Shown here: positions 1 to 8,663 of the stretch, one piece after another
How positions within the stretch are numbered: position 1 is the stretch's first letter
How the letters are laid out: every line of letters starts with the position of its first letter
From: an uncultured Methanomicrobiales archaeon
Lineage (GTDB): Archaea > Halobacteriota > Methanomicrobia > Methanomicrobiales > Methanospirillaceae
NCBI GenBank assembly: GCA_903832665.1
Contig: CAILCG010000024.1
Span: forward strand, 1 to 64,000
Length of the DNA: 64,000 bases
Direction of reading: 5' to 3'
The notes under the pieces: generated by a model
The model's input: the letters and a program-made list of their open reading frames with translations, nothing else
The model's database searches: none
What the model was told of the DNA's origin: nothing
Made by a program: the position numbers and the translations under genes

Positions 1-321
1 AACCTGATATTCCGGCTCGCTAATTTCTTTATTGTCTCCTTCCTATTTGACGACACATCAAAGGAAGGAGATGCTGTACCTTAGATCTTTCGGTTGTCGG
101 TACATCTCTTTTGGATTAGGATTTCTACAGAGCAGATTTTTTATAAGTACCAGAGATTTCGGAGAGGGGAATTCCAGATAGCGTTGGACATTTACCCAAA
201 CCTGATAAAAAAATAAGATATTTCCGAGATAAAGCCGCGCTTCTTATCAGAAAAACCGTAATGGATCGATATTCGATGATCCAAAAATTTTCAATCGTAA
301 CTATCTAAAAAAAAGAATTTA
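1..321. other. Left-edge intergenic stretch with a hairpin
   Basis: No credible gene is seen. Positions 68-80 (GAGATGCTGTACC) and 99-108 (GGTACATCTC) form a stem of about nine pairs with one bulged base, followed on the plus strand by CTTTT. On the minus strand a GGAAGGAG sequence lies at about 45-52, facing the window edge, so a minus-strand gene may begin just outside. No ATG, GTG or TTG at proper spacing is visible inside the window, so I do not call that gene. Confidence 0.35.
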
Positions 322-1434
322 TTATCCGAGTTCATCCCAGCGGGAGCGTTTTCGGTATATCACAATACCTACAGCGACCAGAATGACTACCACCACACCT
401 AAAACGATGAAAATTCCACCGGGTATCTGAATCTGGGGCCAAGTAAAACCTCCCGTAAGTTGTTTCTGGCGTGCTAGTGCGTCATTGTACGATTCATTTC
501 CCTTAAGGTAAGCATCTTGAGCTTTTGACCGTGCCTGCGTATATTCTCCGCTTGCAATCTGATCAGCCGCAGCGGAAATGTAACTGACAGCGACTTCGCG
601 TTTCGTGATAATTGTTGGCAGTTGTTGGTCATTTGCGGTGCTCTGGTTACCTTTGAACCATGCGATTACAGCATCTACATTGTTGATAGGGATCTGGGCT
701 GCGTCAAGTTCATTCTGGGCCCAAGCCTTATCAAGCGCTTTTTCACCGTCGCTAATACTTGTCTGTGCCGCAGTAAGGTCAGCTAATGCTTCTGTATATT
801 GGGTTGGTGGGCGGGCACTCGCAGAATCAATCTTCTGTTTGGCTTCATTATATTTTGCTTCTGCTTCAGAGGTATCGATATCTAATACTGATTTTTCATC
901 AATATGAGTCCGGAACGTCTGAAGATCGGTATTTCTTGCGGCAATCGCACTCTGGACATCACCAGTATTAATGATTTTAGCTGTTTTTTCAACTTTGGAG
1001 CTATCAATTGCTCGTCCTTGAGCATCCATCTCCTGTATGCGGACGATTGTCTTATCCGTGGTCTGAGTAACGGTTGGTGCTTTACCTTCAAGAGTTGCCC
1101 GGACCGCAACAGTATCCGATGTTTTGTACGAAAGTTCAAAACCGGTGATGGTGAGGGTCTTTCCGCCCATGGTGGGGCGTGCATTTTCGACACCATTTAC
1201 AATAATTGTGTATGCCCACTTGGGGTTCTCGAGATCTGTATAGAATTGGAGATCATCCGCGGAATTAAAAACTCCCGACATTTCTACTTTGTATGATACG
1301 GTAACAGGAGTACCAGGAACCAGCGATCCTGAAGGATCTATTGATACCGATGCTACGGAAAAAGCTGATGCAGCCGAAATACAGAATAAAAGAATTGCAG
1401 TTACTATAATCAACGTTTTAAAACCCTTCATCAT
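322..1434 (-). CDS. Secreted, membrane-anchored coiled-coil protein
   Basis: Function unknown. The 370-residue product begins with a signal peptide (hydrophobic residues about 6-24, ending Ala-Ser-Ala). An extracellular beta-rich part follows to about residue 150, then a long Ala/Gln/Glu-rich helical stretch (about 165-320) that reads like coiled coil. A single C-terminal membrane helix (about 336-358) is followed by a short basic tail, so most of the protein should lie outside the cell. It starts five bases after the CetZ stop, with GAGG just upstream of two tandem ATG codons, so it is co-transcribed with and probably translationally linked to cetZ. This suggests, but does not prove, a link between the cytoskeletal protein and the envelope. 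The start could be either ATG. Confidence 0.75.
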   Translation of the reverse strand: MMKGFKTLIIVTAILLFCISAASAFSVASVSIDPSGSLVPGTPVTVSYKVEMSGVFNSADDLQFYTDLENPKWAYTIIVNGVENARPTMGGKTLTITGFELSYKTSDTVAVRATLEGKAPTVTQTTDKTIVRIQEMDAQGRAIDSSKVEKTAKIINTGDVQSAIAARNTDLQTFRTHIDEKSVLDIDTSEAEAKYNEAKQKIDSASARPPTQYTEALADLTAAQTSISDGEKALDKAWAQNELDAAQIPINNVDAVIAWFKGNQSTANDQQLPTIITKREVAVSYISAAADQIASGEYTQARSKAQDAYLKGNESYNDALARQKQLTGGFTWPQIQIPGGIFIVLGVVVVILVAVGIVIYRKRSRWDELG

Positions 1435-1439
1435 TTACC

Positions 1440-2618
1440 TCACTCAAATAACGGATCAATACCTTCCTCAAACATATTTGATTTCTTTTCCTTTGATTTT
1501 ATAACATCTTCTTTTGTTTCCTTCGCGATATCAAGAAGTTCTTTGATTCTTGGTGCATTGCCAACGGTGGCCAGCATCACCACTACGGCGATATATTCAC
1601 TGTTCACCGGGTAATCGCCGCCCCGCACTTCAACACCGGCGATATTTTCTTCAACCCAGCTTTTCGCCTTTTCTATACCTTTCCGGTCCATTTCCCCCGG
1701 TGGTCCGGCAATAAGGACTAGTGCCCGTTCGGCAGTAGAATAATCACAAGGAAGGGTTAGCCTTCCCAGCATCGCCCTGCGAACGAGCGATATTATTTTA
1801 GCTGATTTATCCTCTCCCATCAGGGCTTCTTCGTTCGCCTCTTTCTTTGGTCCGAACTTATCTTTTAACCCCCCGAAAATTCCACGTTTATCCTTCGTGT
1901 TTTTGCTCATCACTTCGCTGATTGCATAACCAACCGATGTGATTCCACCGCCGCGGAGAGTGTTGATGATCTCACTCGAATCGACCACCATCTCACCTAC
2001 CCCCATCTTACTGACTTCACCTGCTCTGAAAAGTACACTGAAACGACGGACTACTTCATTATTCAATCGGTTAAATGCTGTTTTCACACTTTCGCCTTCA
2101 TTTTTCCAGGCACTATTATCAAAAATAAATGTGTTATCTGCTTCATTCACAAGAGTTGTCAGACTTCTTGCGGCATTATATGAATAGAGGCGGCCTTCTT
2201 CAGGTGCCGGTATGATTCCCAACGCATAAACGGGTTCACGATAAATTCGTTTGAGATGGCGGGCAAGCACCGGAGATCCCCCGGAGCCCGTACCGCCTCC
2301 GAGACCCGCGACAATGATAAAAGCATCCACATCGTGAGTACCTCTCATATCAATTGCGCTGATGATGCTGTCAATTTCATCGGCAGTGACTCGTGCCCCG
2401 GTGACGTTATCTGTCCCCACCCCGTGACCTTTGACCATGGTCTGGCCGATGAGTATCCGATCCTTCATGTCAATATTTTTTAAACCCATCAGATCGGTTC
2501 GGGCAGTGTTGACGGCAATGCCTCTGAAACTGTTGGTACCGAGTTTTTTGTCCTGCTCGATAAACATATCAACAATTTTGCCGCCCGCCTGGCCGAATCC
2601 TATGAAAAATACGCGCAT
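1440..2618 (-). CDS. cetZ: CetZ/FtsZ-like tubulin-superfamily GTPase
   Basis: A 392-residue tubulin-fold GTPase of the archaeal CetZ group, which forms cytoplasmic filaments involved in cell shape. The nucleotide-binding glycine motif near the N-terminus (GFGQAGGK, residues 8-15) and the tubulin signature GLGGGTGSG (about 105-113) are intact. The protein ends in an acidic tail with a Phe-Glu-rich finish, as is common where partner proteins bind. Length and the AGGK motif fit CetZ rather than classical FtsZ1/2. It is the first gene of a two-gene minus-strand unit with the membrane coiled-coil protein, and is divergent from the envelope-glycan operon. Confidence 0.88.
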   Translation of the reverse strand: MRVFFIGFGQAGGKIVDMFIEQDKKLGTNSFRGIAVNTARTDLMGLKNIDMKDRILIGQTMVKGHGVGTDNVTGARVTADEIDSIISAIDMRGTHDVDAFIIVAGLGGGTGSGGSPVLARHLKRIYREPVYALGIIPAPEEGRLYSYNAARSLTTLVNEADNTFIFDNSAWKNEGESVKTAFNRLNNEVVRRFSVLFRAGEVSKMGVGEMVVDSSEIINTLRGGGITSVGYAISEVMSKNTKDKRGIFGGLKDKFGPKKEANEEALMGEDKSAKIISLVRRAMLGRLTLPCDYSTAERALVLIAGPPGEMDRKGIEKAKSWVEENIAGVEVRGGDYPVNSEYIAVVVMLATVGNAPRIKELLDIAKETKEDVIKSKEKKSNMFEEGIDPLFE

Positions 2619-2810
2619 CTGAAGACACCATCCAATGGGCTAAGAGATAATTATTTTATTTAATTCTTTTAAGTCCTTTTGCTCTTATGAACCTTTAATT
2701 CGACAATACAAAAACTTTCTTATAAAATCTTCGAGGGTACAGCGTAAAAGTTGCAATTTTTTGCGGAGCATTTTTCATTTCGCCCTGAAAAATACTATAG
2801 AATATTTATT
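2619..2810. promoter_or_regulatory. Divergent promoter region between cetZ and the glycan operon
   Basis: This AT-rich gap separates two diverging transcription units. A TATA-like TTCTTATAAAATC lies near 2714-2726 for the plus-strand operon. It would place transcription start near 2750 and leave a leader of about 60 bases. The minus-strand TATA box for cetZ probably lies in the T/A-rich run around 2650-2670. No operator is evident. Confidence 0.35.
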
Positions 2811-4049
2811 ATGAGGATCGCGATTATCGGTGGGGGATTGACCGGGCTCGTTGCAGCTCATGCCTTGTCCGGGGAACATGAAGTGGATATTTTTGAAAAG
2901 ATGCCCTTCCTCGGCGGGTGCCTCTCATCCTACCCCATTGATAATTACTGGATCGAACGTTATTACCACCATTGTTTTTCCAACGATACGCATCTTTTTG
3001 CCCTTCTCGGTACCCTGGGCCTCTCGGAAAAACTCGAATGGAAGACCGGTACAACCGGTTATTACGCAAAGGAAAAAATCCACCCTCTCAATACCCCTGT
3101 CGAGATCCTGCGTTATCCCGAACTTTCCCTTATCGACAAGGCCCGGTTAGGTTATCTTACTTTTACCGCAAAAAATGCCGATCTCAAAGCTCTCGATGAC
3201 ATCACGGCGGAATGGTTTATCATTCAGCATCTCGGGAAGAATGTCTATACCTCGTTTTTTGAACCGCTCCTGAAGAGTAAATTCGGGGAAAAACGAACCG
3301 AAGTATCTGCTGCATGGCTGATGAGCCGGATTGCCATCCGCTCAAACCGCGGGGTTGCGGGAGAACATCTCGGCTATCTCAACGGGGGCTTTCACCTTCT
3401 GATCGATGCCCTTGAGCAGGCCATTGAAAGAAATGGCGGAAAGATCCGGAAACAGCAACCGGTTTCATCAATTGCCCATGAAGACGGACACTGGGCGGTA
3501 AATGACAGCCGCTATGATGCGGCGATCTCAACGATCCCGCCCCAGGGACTGGAGAAGGCGGGTGGACCCTCAATGCAATCACTTCCTTACCAGGGGGCTG
3601 CCTGTATGACTCTTGCCATGGATCGGGAAGTGGCACAAGGAATTTACTGGCTGAACATGAAGGACGCCGCTCCTTACGGGGCAGTCGTTACCCATACCAA
3701 CTTCATTGAACGCGAACGCTACGGCGAACATATCGTTTACCTGGCCTCGTATTTTTCCGGAACCCTCTCGTCCAACCTGGATCGCCGTATGCTCGATGAC
3801 TTCTGCAGCCGGTTTTCCGTTGCCCAAACAGAGATTCACTGGCATAAACTTGCTGTCGATCACCTGGCAGGCCCGGTCTATACCACCGGCTATCGCTCGC
3901 TGATACCTGCGTACGAACAGAAAGGACTCTATATGGCAGGAATGTTTTCCCTGCCGAATTATCCCGAGCGGAGTATGGAAGGATCCATCCGGGCCGGGCA
4001 GGATGTTGCAGCATGCATAACCGAGCGGAGTACTCATGATGGGTCCTGA
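2811..4049 (+). CDS. FAD/NAD(P)-dependent amine-oxidase-like protein
   Basis: A 412-residue flavoprotein of the protoporphyrinogen oxidase/amine oxidase superfamily. The dinucleotide-binding motif IIGGGLTG sits at residues 4-11 and is followed about 20 residues later by an acidic residue in a FEK context, as in FAD-binding Rossmann folds. A downstream C-terminal AGMF motif resembles the second FAD contact region. An upstream in-frame ATG at 2751 exists, but the Rossmann fold begins directly at 2811, so I chose that start. The gene overlaps the next one by 14 bases. Its position with a glycosyltransferase and a flippase-like protein suggests a role in modifying a lipid-linked sugar or polyprenyl carrier. 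The substrate is unknown. Confidence 0.8.
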   Translation: MRIAIIGGGLTGLVAAHALSGEHEVDIFEKMPFLGGCLSSYPIDNYWIERYYHHCFSNDTHLFALLGTLGLSEKLEWKTGTTGYYAKEKIHPLNTPVEILRYPELSLIDKARLGYLTFTAKNADLKALDDITAEWFIIQHLGKNVYTSFFEPLLKSKFGEKRTEVSAAWLMSRIAIRSNRGVAGEHLGYLNGGFHLLIDALEQAIERNGGKIRKQQPVSSIAHEDGHWAVNDSRYDAAISTIPPQGLEKAGGPSMQSLPYQGAACMTLAMDREVAQGIYWLNMKDAAPYGAVVTHTNFIERERYGEHIVYLASYFSGTLSSNLDRRMLDDFCSRFSVAQTEIHWHKLAVDHLAGPVYTTGYRSLIPAYEQKGLYMAGMFSLPNYPERSMEGSIRAGQDVAACITERSTHDGS

Positions 4050-4752
4050 AGTCACGGCAATCATCCCTGTGTACAATGACCGGGATTCCCTCGGGTCTGC
4101 CATACCACGATCGATAGCAGTCCTCGCGACCATTACGGACAAGTTTGAGATTATCGTTGCTGAGGATGGAAGTAATGATGGCAGTGCAGAATTTGTCCGG
4201 GAGTACGCAACACGGGATGAGCGGGTCAGGCTCCTCCACAGCGATGAACGCCTCGGCAGGGGAAAAGCCCTCAACCGGGCTATCCGCGAAGCAAAAGGGA
4301 CCATTGTCTGTTATTACGATGTGGATCTCGCCACGGATATGCGCCATCTTCCCGAGCTGATCGCAGCGATCCGGGACGGCGCAGCAATATCTACCGGATC
4401 ACGGCTGATGCCTGCCAGTGATATCATCCGGACGGGCGGGCGGGAGATTGCGAGCCGGACGTACAATTTCCTTGTCAGGCTTTTTCTTGGCAGCGGGGTT
4501 TTTGATCACCAGTGCGGGTTCAAGGGTTTTGACAAAGTGCGTATACTCCCTCTTATTCCCACGATACAATCGGATCACTGGTTCTGGGACACGGAGATTC
4601 TTGTCCGGGCCCAGCGAAAGGGTTTCTTGGTGGCTGAATTCCCGGTACACTGGCGTGCGGGGAAGGGAACTACGGTAAAAGTAAAGGACGTCTTTGAGAT
4701 GGGATCATCCATCCTGCGTCTCTGGTGGCAGATACATGTACAAAAAAATTAG
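4036..4752 (+). CDS. Family 2 glycosyltransferase (dolichyl-phosphate glycosyltransferase type)
   Basis: A 238-residue GT-A fold transferase resembling ALG5/DPM1-type enzymes that move a sugar from a nucleotide donor to dolichyl phosphate on the cytoplasmic face. The N-terminal strand TAIIPVYND, the EDGSNDGS donor motif (about 40-47) and the DVD metal-binding motif (about 95-97) are present, followed by GSRLMP typical of this subgroup. There is no C-terminal membrane domain. It overlaps both neighbours (14 and 17 bases), so it is clearly part of the operon. The probable product is a lipid-linked monosaccharide donor, exported by the flippase-like protein encoded next. The sugar cannot be told from sequence. 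Confidence 0.85.
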   Translation: MMGPEVTAIIPVYNDRDSLGSAIPRSIAVLATITDKFEIIVAEDGSNDGSAEFVREYATRDERVRLLHSDERLGRGKALNRAIREAKGTIVCYYDVDLATDMRHLPELIAAIRDGAAISTGSRLMPASDIIRTGGREIASRTYNFLVRLFLGSGVFDHQCGFKGFDKVRILPLIPTIQSDHWFWDTEILVRAQRKGFLVAEFPVHWRAGKGTTVKVKDVFEMGSSILRLWWQIHVQKN

Positions 4753-5707
4753 CGCAATCCTCGTTCCTACAATTCTCGCCGTTGGCATCATCGGGTTTAT
4801 GCTCTACCGGGTCTGGGACGATCTCATCCAGGCACTCAAACTTCTGGAGCCCCAGTACCTGGCTATTGGGATTATTATCTGCCTTGTTGCCTGGTGGCTG
4901 AGAGGCTGGCGGTACCATACAATCCTCAGCAGCCTCAATTACCGGGTAAGTGTAGCGGTTGCAACAGCCTGTATATTTGTCAGCCAGACGGTGAACCTTA
5001 TCGTTCCCGCCCGGCTGGGGGACTTCGTCCGTGTATTCATCCTGAAACATGAGTACAACTCCACCTATTCAGAAGGTGTCTCCTCGCTGGTTGTGGAAAG
5101 GATTTTTGATATCGTTACTATAGCACTTCTCGGGGCAGTATCGCTCCTGTTTGTTCTCAATGCGCGTTCGGAATTTTATATTATTATTTTCGTGCCGATC
5201 ATTGCCTGCATGGTTTTTTTCGGCGTTTTGTTATTCCTTGGAAAAAATTCCTCGAAAAACCGGTATATCCAGATCGTCCTCACCATGCTTCATGAGATCA
5301 AACGTGCCTCGCTCTCCCCGCGTTCCATTGTCCTTCTGGGGGGTTCTTCCCTTGTTATCTGGCTCATTGATATCTTTGTATGTTATGCTGTAGTGCTGAT
5401 GTTCCAGCAACAGATTCCCTTTGCAGTGATCGTTCTGGCCATTGTGATTGGCAACCTGGTAAAAGCTGTTCCGCTCACACCCGGGGGAATTGGCACCTAT
5501 GAACTTGCGCTTGCCGTCACCTTCGGGCTGGGGGGAGTTGCACCGGCGATTGCAACCCTGATTGCCGTTATTGACCACCTCATCAAAAACCTTGTAACTC
5601 TTGCCGGTGGTATCGTCTCGATCTATTACTTCGGCGACTGGGTTATTCCCAGCATCAAGGATGCATTTAACTCTAAATTCAGCGGAGAGGATACCACTGG
5701 CCGTTGA
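4736..5707 (+). CDS. UPF0104/LPG-synthase-TM-like flippase family membrane protein
   Basis: A 323-residue polytopic protein with about eight hydrophobic segments, of the family that contains the membrane part of lysylphosphatidylglycerol synthase and archaeal AglD-associated domains. The conserved VPARLGDFVRVF-like segment (about 90-101) and the C-terminal PLTPGGIGTYE motif are family hallmarks. It starts inside the glycosyltransferase gene; the ATG at 4736 puts the first membrane helix at the N-terminus, so the upstream ATG at 4694 was rejected. Its role is probably to bind or flip the lipid-linked sugar made by the preceding enzyme. Confidence 0.8.
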   Translation: MYKKISAILVPTILAVGIIGFMLYRVWDDLIQALKLLEPQYLAIGIIICLVAWWLRGWRYHTILSSLNYRVSVAVATACIFVSQTVNLIVPARLGDFVRVFILKHEYNSTYSEGVSSLVVERIFDIVTIALLGAVSLLFVLNARSEFYIIIFVPIIACMVFFGVLLFLGKNSSKNRYIQIVLTMLHEIKRASLSPRSIVLLGGSSLVIWLIDIFVCYAVVLMFQQQIPFAVIVLAIVIGNLVKAVPLTPGGIGTYELALAVTFGLGGVAPAIATLIAVIDHLIKNLVTLAGGIVSIYYFGDWVIPSIKDAFNSKFSGEDTTGR

Positions 5708-7709
5708 ACAGCAGATCTTCTCGGTCGGCAGCTGGCTTTTTGTTCTCACCCTTATCCAGATCTCCCTCTACCCGTCTCTGAAGAAGACGTTTGGGAGTTT
5801 CGCATTTCCTGCTGCTTTCTCTGCTTCGCTTCTTATCTTTACGATTATCTCCTGGTACTGTGGGCTCAGTCACCTGCCGGTCCAGCTCTCCCTGCTTCCG
5901 TTTCTGATCCTTCTCGCATATCACGTCTTGTATCATCATTACACCCTTGATGAATTGAAAAAAGAGTGGCGCTGGGAATTTTTGTTCCTCCTCTGCTTTT
6001 TGCTCATGCTCGATGTGCGGTTTGTCAACCCCACCATCTCCTATGCAGAGAAGTTCATGGACCATGGATTTCTTGCATCGGTCATACGGGCACCTGTTGT
6101 TCCGCCCCTGGACCCGTGGTTTGCCGGGGGAACCCTGAATGTCTACTATTATCTCGGGTACTGGATGTTTGGCTGCCTTGCGATTGTGAGCGGTGTACCG
6201 TCAAACATTGCGTTCAACCTTGCACTCCCCACGGTTTTTGGTATTGCAGCAGTGAATGTTTACGCGATTGGCACCCTCGTACTCAACCGGTTCCGCTGGC
6301 TCCCGCTGGTCATCTTTTTCTTACCAAACCCCTCGTTCTTTTACCAGATCCTTCAGGGCAAAGCAATGAGCACCGTACTATGGGACAGCACGCGAACGAT
6401 AACCAACACCATCAATGAGTATCCTTTCTTCTCGTTTGTGTGGGGTGATGTCCATGCGCATGTAGTTTCCATCTTCAATCAGGTGTTCCTGATCTTCCTG
6501 CTCCTGTTCGCTTACCATCGGTGGGAGTCGCTCGAATCCCGGGGAAGATGGCTCATCTGCATACTTGCCGCACTCAGCCTGGGCTCGATGCCCCTCCTCA
6601 ACACCTGGGATGTGCTGATCTATGCTCCCATCACCCTCGTCTTTGGTGCACTGATTCTCTGGAGATGCAGGAAAGAATGGTACCCCAGCAACTCGTGGGC
6701 ATGGCTTGTTGTCTTCCCTCCTGCTGCTATCCTGTGCTACCTGCCATTCTACTTGCAGTTACAGACCAGCACCGGTGGATTATCCATCGTGCAGACACCC
6801 TCAAATCCATTCGAATTTCTCCTGGTAAACGGCTGGTTCATTGCACTGTTTTTTGTCTTCCTTATCCGGGATATCGTGAAACGGCCGTACCTGCTCCTGG
6901 TGGCCCTGCCCTTTGTACTCTTTGGTTATACCTCATCTGCAATTACCGTGATACCGGCAACGTACTTTATCGTGCGACTGGCACAGGAGAAAGAGACCGA
7001 CAGCGCCGGGCTGCTGGCCATCCTGGGTCTCGCAATTTTGATCTTCTGCGAATTGTTCTACATTAAGGATAACATGGGCGATACCTATTTCCGGATGAAC
7101 ACGATCTTCAAATGTTACCTGCCGGCCTGGATCCTGCTCGGTATTGCAGCGTTTGCCATAGCAGGAAATTGGCTGGAGACCTGGGGGAAAATTCCCATCC
7201 TGCCGACCCGGCAGTCGGCAGTTGTTGCCATCACCATTATCGGCGTACTTTTTATTGTGCCCTTCCTGGTGCCGTTTACGATCAGTTACGGGACCGATAC
7301 TCTTGACGGGCTGGCGTATCTTCAGGATTCGCACGCCTCAGATGCTCCGGCCATTGCCTATCTGCGCACTCTTCCCGGTAATGAGATTCTTGTTGAGGCT
7401 GAAGGAGGCGACTATACCTACTATTCGCGGGTATCGTCGTTTACCGGCATTCCCGGAATCATTGGCATGCCGTTCCACGAGTTCATGTGGCGCGGGGATG
7501 ATACCGGGTGGTTCAACACCCGGAACAATGATATCAGGGATATCTACGAGAAACCGGACCGGACAATTCCCTTAATGAAGAAATACAATGCCACCCTTCT
7601 CTACGTGGGTGAATCAGAGCGCGAGCGCTATAATGTAAGTATCTCCCCCGCAAATCTTGAATTAGTATATTCGGCAAGAGGAACCGATATTTATCGTCTT
7701 TCTAGATAA
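5661..7709 (+). CDS. DUF2298 / Chlor_Arch_YYY-domain membrane protein
   Basis: A roughly 680-residue polytopic membrane protein of the DUF2298 (TIGR03662) family. It carries the diagnostic triple-tyrosine segment (LNVYYYLGYWMFG) and the GDVHAHV and NTWDVLIYAP motifs seen in that family. About 12-14 membrane helices are followed by a C-terminal soluble part (about 570-680). The fold resembles GT-C glycosyltransferases, so transfer of lipid-linked sugars on the outer face is a reasonable inference. The start is uncertain: the ATG at 5661 overlaps the previous gene by 47 bases, and a GGAGAGG sequence near 5683 may serve a later non-ATG start. A member of the often co-occurring TIGR03663 family lies at 23584-25251. 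Confidence 0.82.
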   Translation: MHLTLNSAERIPLAVEQQIFSVGSWLFVLTLIQISLYPSLKKTFGSFAFPAAFSASLLIFTIISWYCGLSHLPVQLSLLPFLILLAYHVLYHHYTLDELKKEWRWEFLFLLCFLLMLDVRFVNPTISYAEKFMDHGFLASVIRAPVVPPLDPWFAGGTLNVYYYLGYWMFGCLAIVSGVPSNIAFNLALPTVFGIAAVNVYAIGTLVLNRFRWLPLVIFFLPNPSFFYQILQGKAMSTVLWDSTRTITNTINEYPFFSFVWGDVHAHVVSIFNQVFLIFLLLFAYHRWESLESRGRWLICILAALSLGSMPLLNTWDVLIYAPITLVFGALILWRCRKEWYPSNSWAWLVVFPPAAILCYLPFYLQLQTSTGGLSIVQTPSNPFEFLLVNGWFIALFFVFLIRDIVKRPYLLLVALPFVLFGYTSSAITVIPATYFIVRLAQEKETDSAGLLAILGLAILIFCELFYIKDNMGDTYFRMNTIFKCYLPAWILLGIAAFAIAGNWLETWGKIPILPTRQSAVVAITIIGVLFIVPFLVPFTISYGTDTLDGLAYLQDSHASDAPAIAYLRTLPGNEILVEAEGGDYTYYSRVSSFTGIPGIIGMPFHEFMWRGDDTGWFNTRNNDIRDIYEKPDRTIPLMKKYNATLLYVGESERERYNVSISPANLELVYSARGTDIYRLSR

Positions 7710-7774
7710 ATCCCGGTAATTCCTCCGTTAAAAATAATTATAATCAAAAGCCTGCAGAATCGACAGGCACAAAC

Positions 7775-7782
7775 CTTTATTT
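7775..7782 (+). promoter_or_regulatory. TATA box of the L7Ae ribosomal operon
   Basis: CTTTATTT preceded by A/C-rich sequence is a good archaeal TATA element. It predicts transcription start near 7803 and a leader of about 70 bases before the L7Ae ATG, so the kink-turn-like element at 7840-7861 would be transcribed. A small hairpin (GCCTG...CAGGC, 7750-7768) lies just upstream. Confidence 0.45.
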
Positions 7783-7839
7783 CAGTTCTTGTCGTAATAA
7801 TATGGCTACATCATGGCATCATTGCTGACTGATGAGTAA

Positions 7840-7861
7840 TGAAGGAGAACGCTACTCCTGA
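7840..7861 (+). promoter_or_regulatory. Kink-turn-like element in the L7Ae leader
   Basis: The leader reads TGA, AGGAG, a seven-base loop AACGCTA, CTCCT, GA. The five-base stem AGGAG/CTCCT is flanked by GA on the left and GA on the right. This gives the tandem sheared G.A/A.G pairs of a kink-turn, with U in the L3 position and a box-D-like CUGA. The outer (C) stem is weak, so it may be a k-loop-like variant. It ends only three bases before the GAGGTGA ribosome-binding site (7864-7870), so bound L7Ae would cover that site. Confidence 0.5.
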
Positions 7862-7873
7862 ATGAGGTGAGTT

Positions 7874-8242
7874 ATGTCAAAAGGTTACGTAAAAACAATA
7901 GCTCCAGAAGAGCTTCAGAACAAGGCTCTTGAAGCCCTTGAAGTTGCACGAGATACCGGTAAGATCAAGAAAGGTTCCAACGAGGCAACCAAGGCCATCG
8001 AGCGCGGTATCGCAGCTCTTGTCCTTATTGGTGCAGATGTCGAGCCCGAAGAGATCGTCATGCACCTTGCACCCCTCTGCGAAGAGAAGAAGATCCCCTA
8101 TATCTTCATCAACAAGCAGAACGATGTCGGCGCAGCAAGCGGTCTTGATGTTGGATCGGCAGCAGCAGCAATCGTCAAGCCCGGCAAGGCAAAAGAAACG
8201 ATCGACGACCTTGCAAAGCAGCTCATCGCGCTGAAGGCGTGA
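7874..8242 (+). CDS. rpl7ae: Ribosomal protein L7Ae
   Basis: A 122-residue archaeal L7Ae, the kink-turn RNA-binding protein shared by the large ribosomal subunit, box C/D and H/ACA guide RNPs and archaeal RNase P. The conserved [16 protein letters not shown] segment ([12 protein letters not shown], about 34-45), which contacts the k-turn, and the following hydrophobic core are intact. A strong GAGGTGA sits four bases before ATG. It is the first gene of the S28e-L24e-NDK operon. The leader contains a candidate binding site for the protein itself, which suggests translational autoregulation of the operon. Confidence 0.97.
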   Translation: MSKGYVKTIAPEELQNKALEALEVARDTGKIKKGSNEATKAIERGIAALVLIGADVEPEEIVMHLAPLCEEKKIPYIFINKQNDVGAASGLDVGSAAAAIVKPGKAKETIDDLAKQLIALKA

Positions 8243-8252
8243 GGATATCACT

Positions 8253-8462
8253 ATGGCAGAAGATGCAACGCCAGCCGAAGTGATCGAGGTCATTGGCTCA
8301 ACCGGTATGCACGGTGAGGCAATGCAGGTCAAGTGCCGTATCCTCGACGGCAACAACAAGGGCAGGATCATCACCCGCAACACGGTTGGTCCAATCCGCG
8401 AAGGAGACGTTATCATGCTCCTCGAGACCGAACGCGAAGCAAAGAAAATGTCGAGGCGATAA
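8253..8462 (+). CDS. rps28e: Small-subunit ribosomal protein S28e
   Basis: A 69-residue archaeal/eukaryal-type S28e. The sequence [20 protein letters not shown] and the C-terminal [14 protein letters not shown] are typical of this OB-fold protein of the 30S head. It lies ten bases after L7Ae and three bases before L24e in the conserved archaeal order, so it is certainly co-transcribed. Length is normal. Confidence 0.97.
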   Translation: MAEDATPAEVIEVIGSTGMHGEAMQVKCRILDGNNKGRIITRNTVGPIREGDVIMLLETEREAKKMSRR

Positions 8463-8465
8463 GCG

Positions 8466-8657
8466 ATGGTAGAACAGCACGTCTGCAATTTCTGCGGCGG
8501 TCCGCTTGAACCCGGCACCGGAAAAATGTATGTCAAGAAGGACGGTTCAGTTATGTTCTTCTGCGGTTCAAAGTGCCAGAACAACCACAAACTCGGCAGG
8601 GTTCCCCGCCGTGTTGAATGGACCGTTGCCGGCAAGAAAGCATTAGGCAAGAAGTGA
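8466..8657 (+). CDS. rpl24e: Large-subunit ribosomal protein L24e
   Basis: A 63-residue zinc-ribbon ribosomal protein. Four cysteines (CNFCGG near the N-terminus and [10 protein letters not shown] around 36-43) form the zinc site, followed by the basic RVPRRVEWT segment that contacts 23S rRNA. It is the third gene of the L7Ae operon, with only six bases before ndk. Confidence 0.97.
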   Translation: MVEQHVCNFCGGPLEPGTGKMYVKKDGSVMFFCGSKCQNNHKLGRVPRRVEWTVAGKKALGKK

Positions 8658-8663
8658 GCACTC

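Noticed and set aside
4694-4735. Earlier start for the flippase-like protein
   Set aside because: The added residues are the wrong-frame reading of the glycosyltransferase end; ATG 4736 places the first membrane helix correctly.
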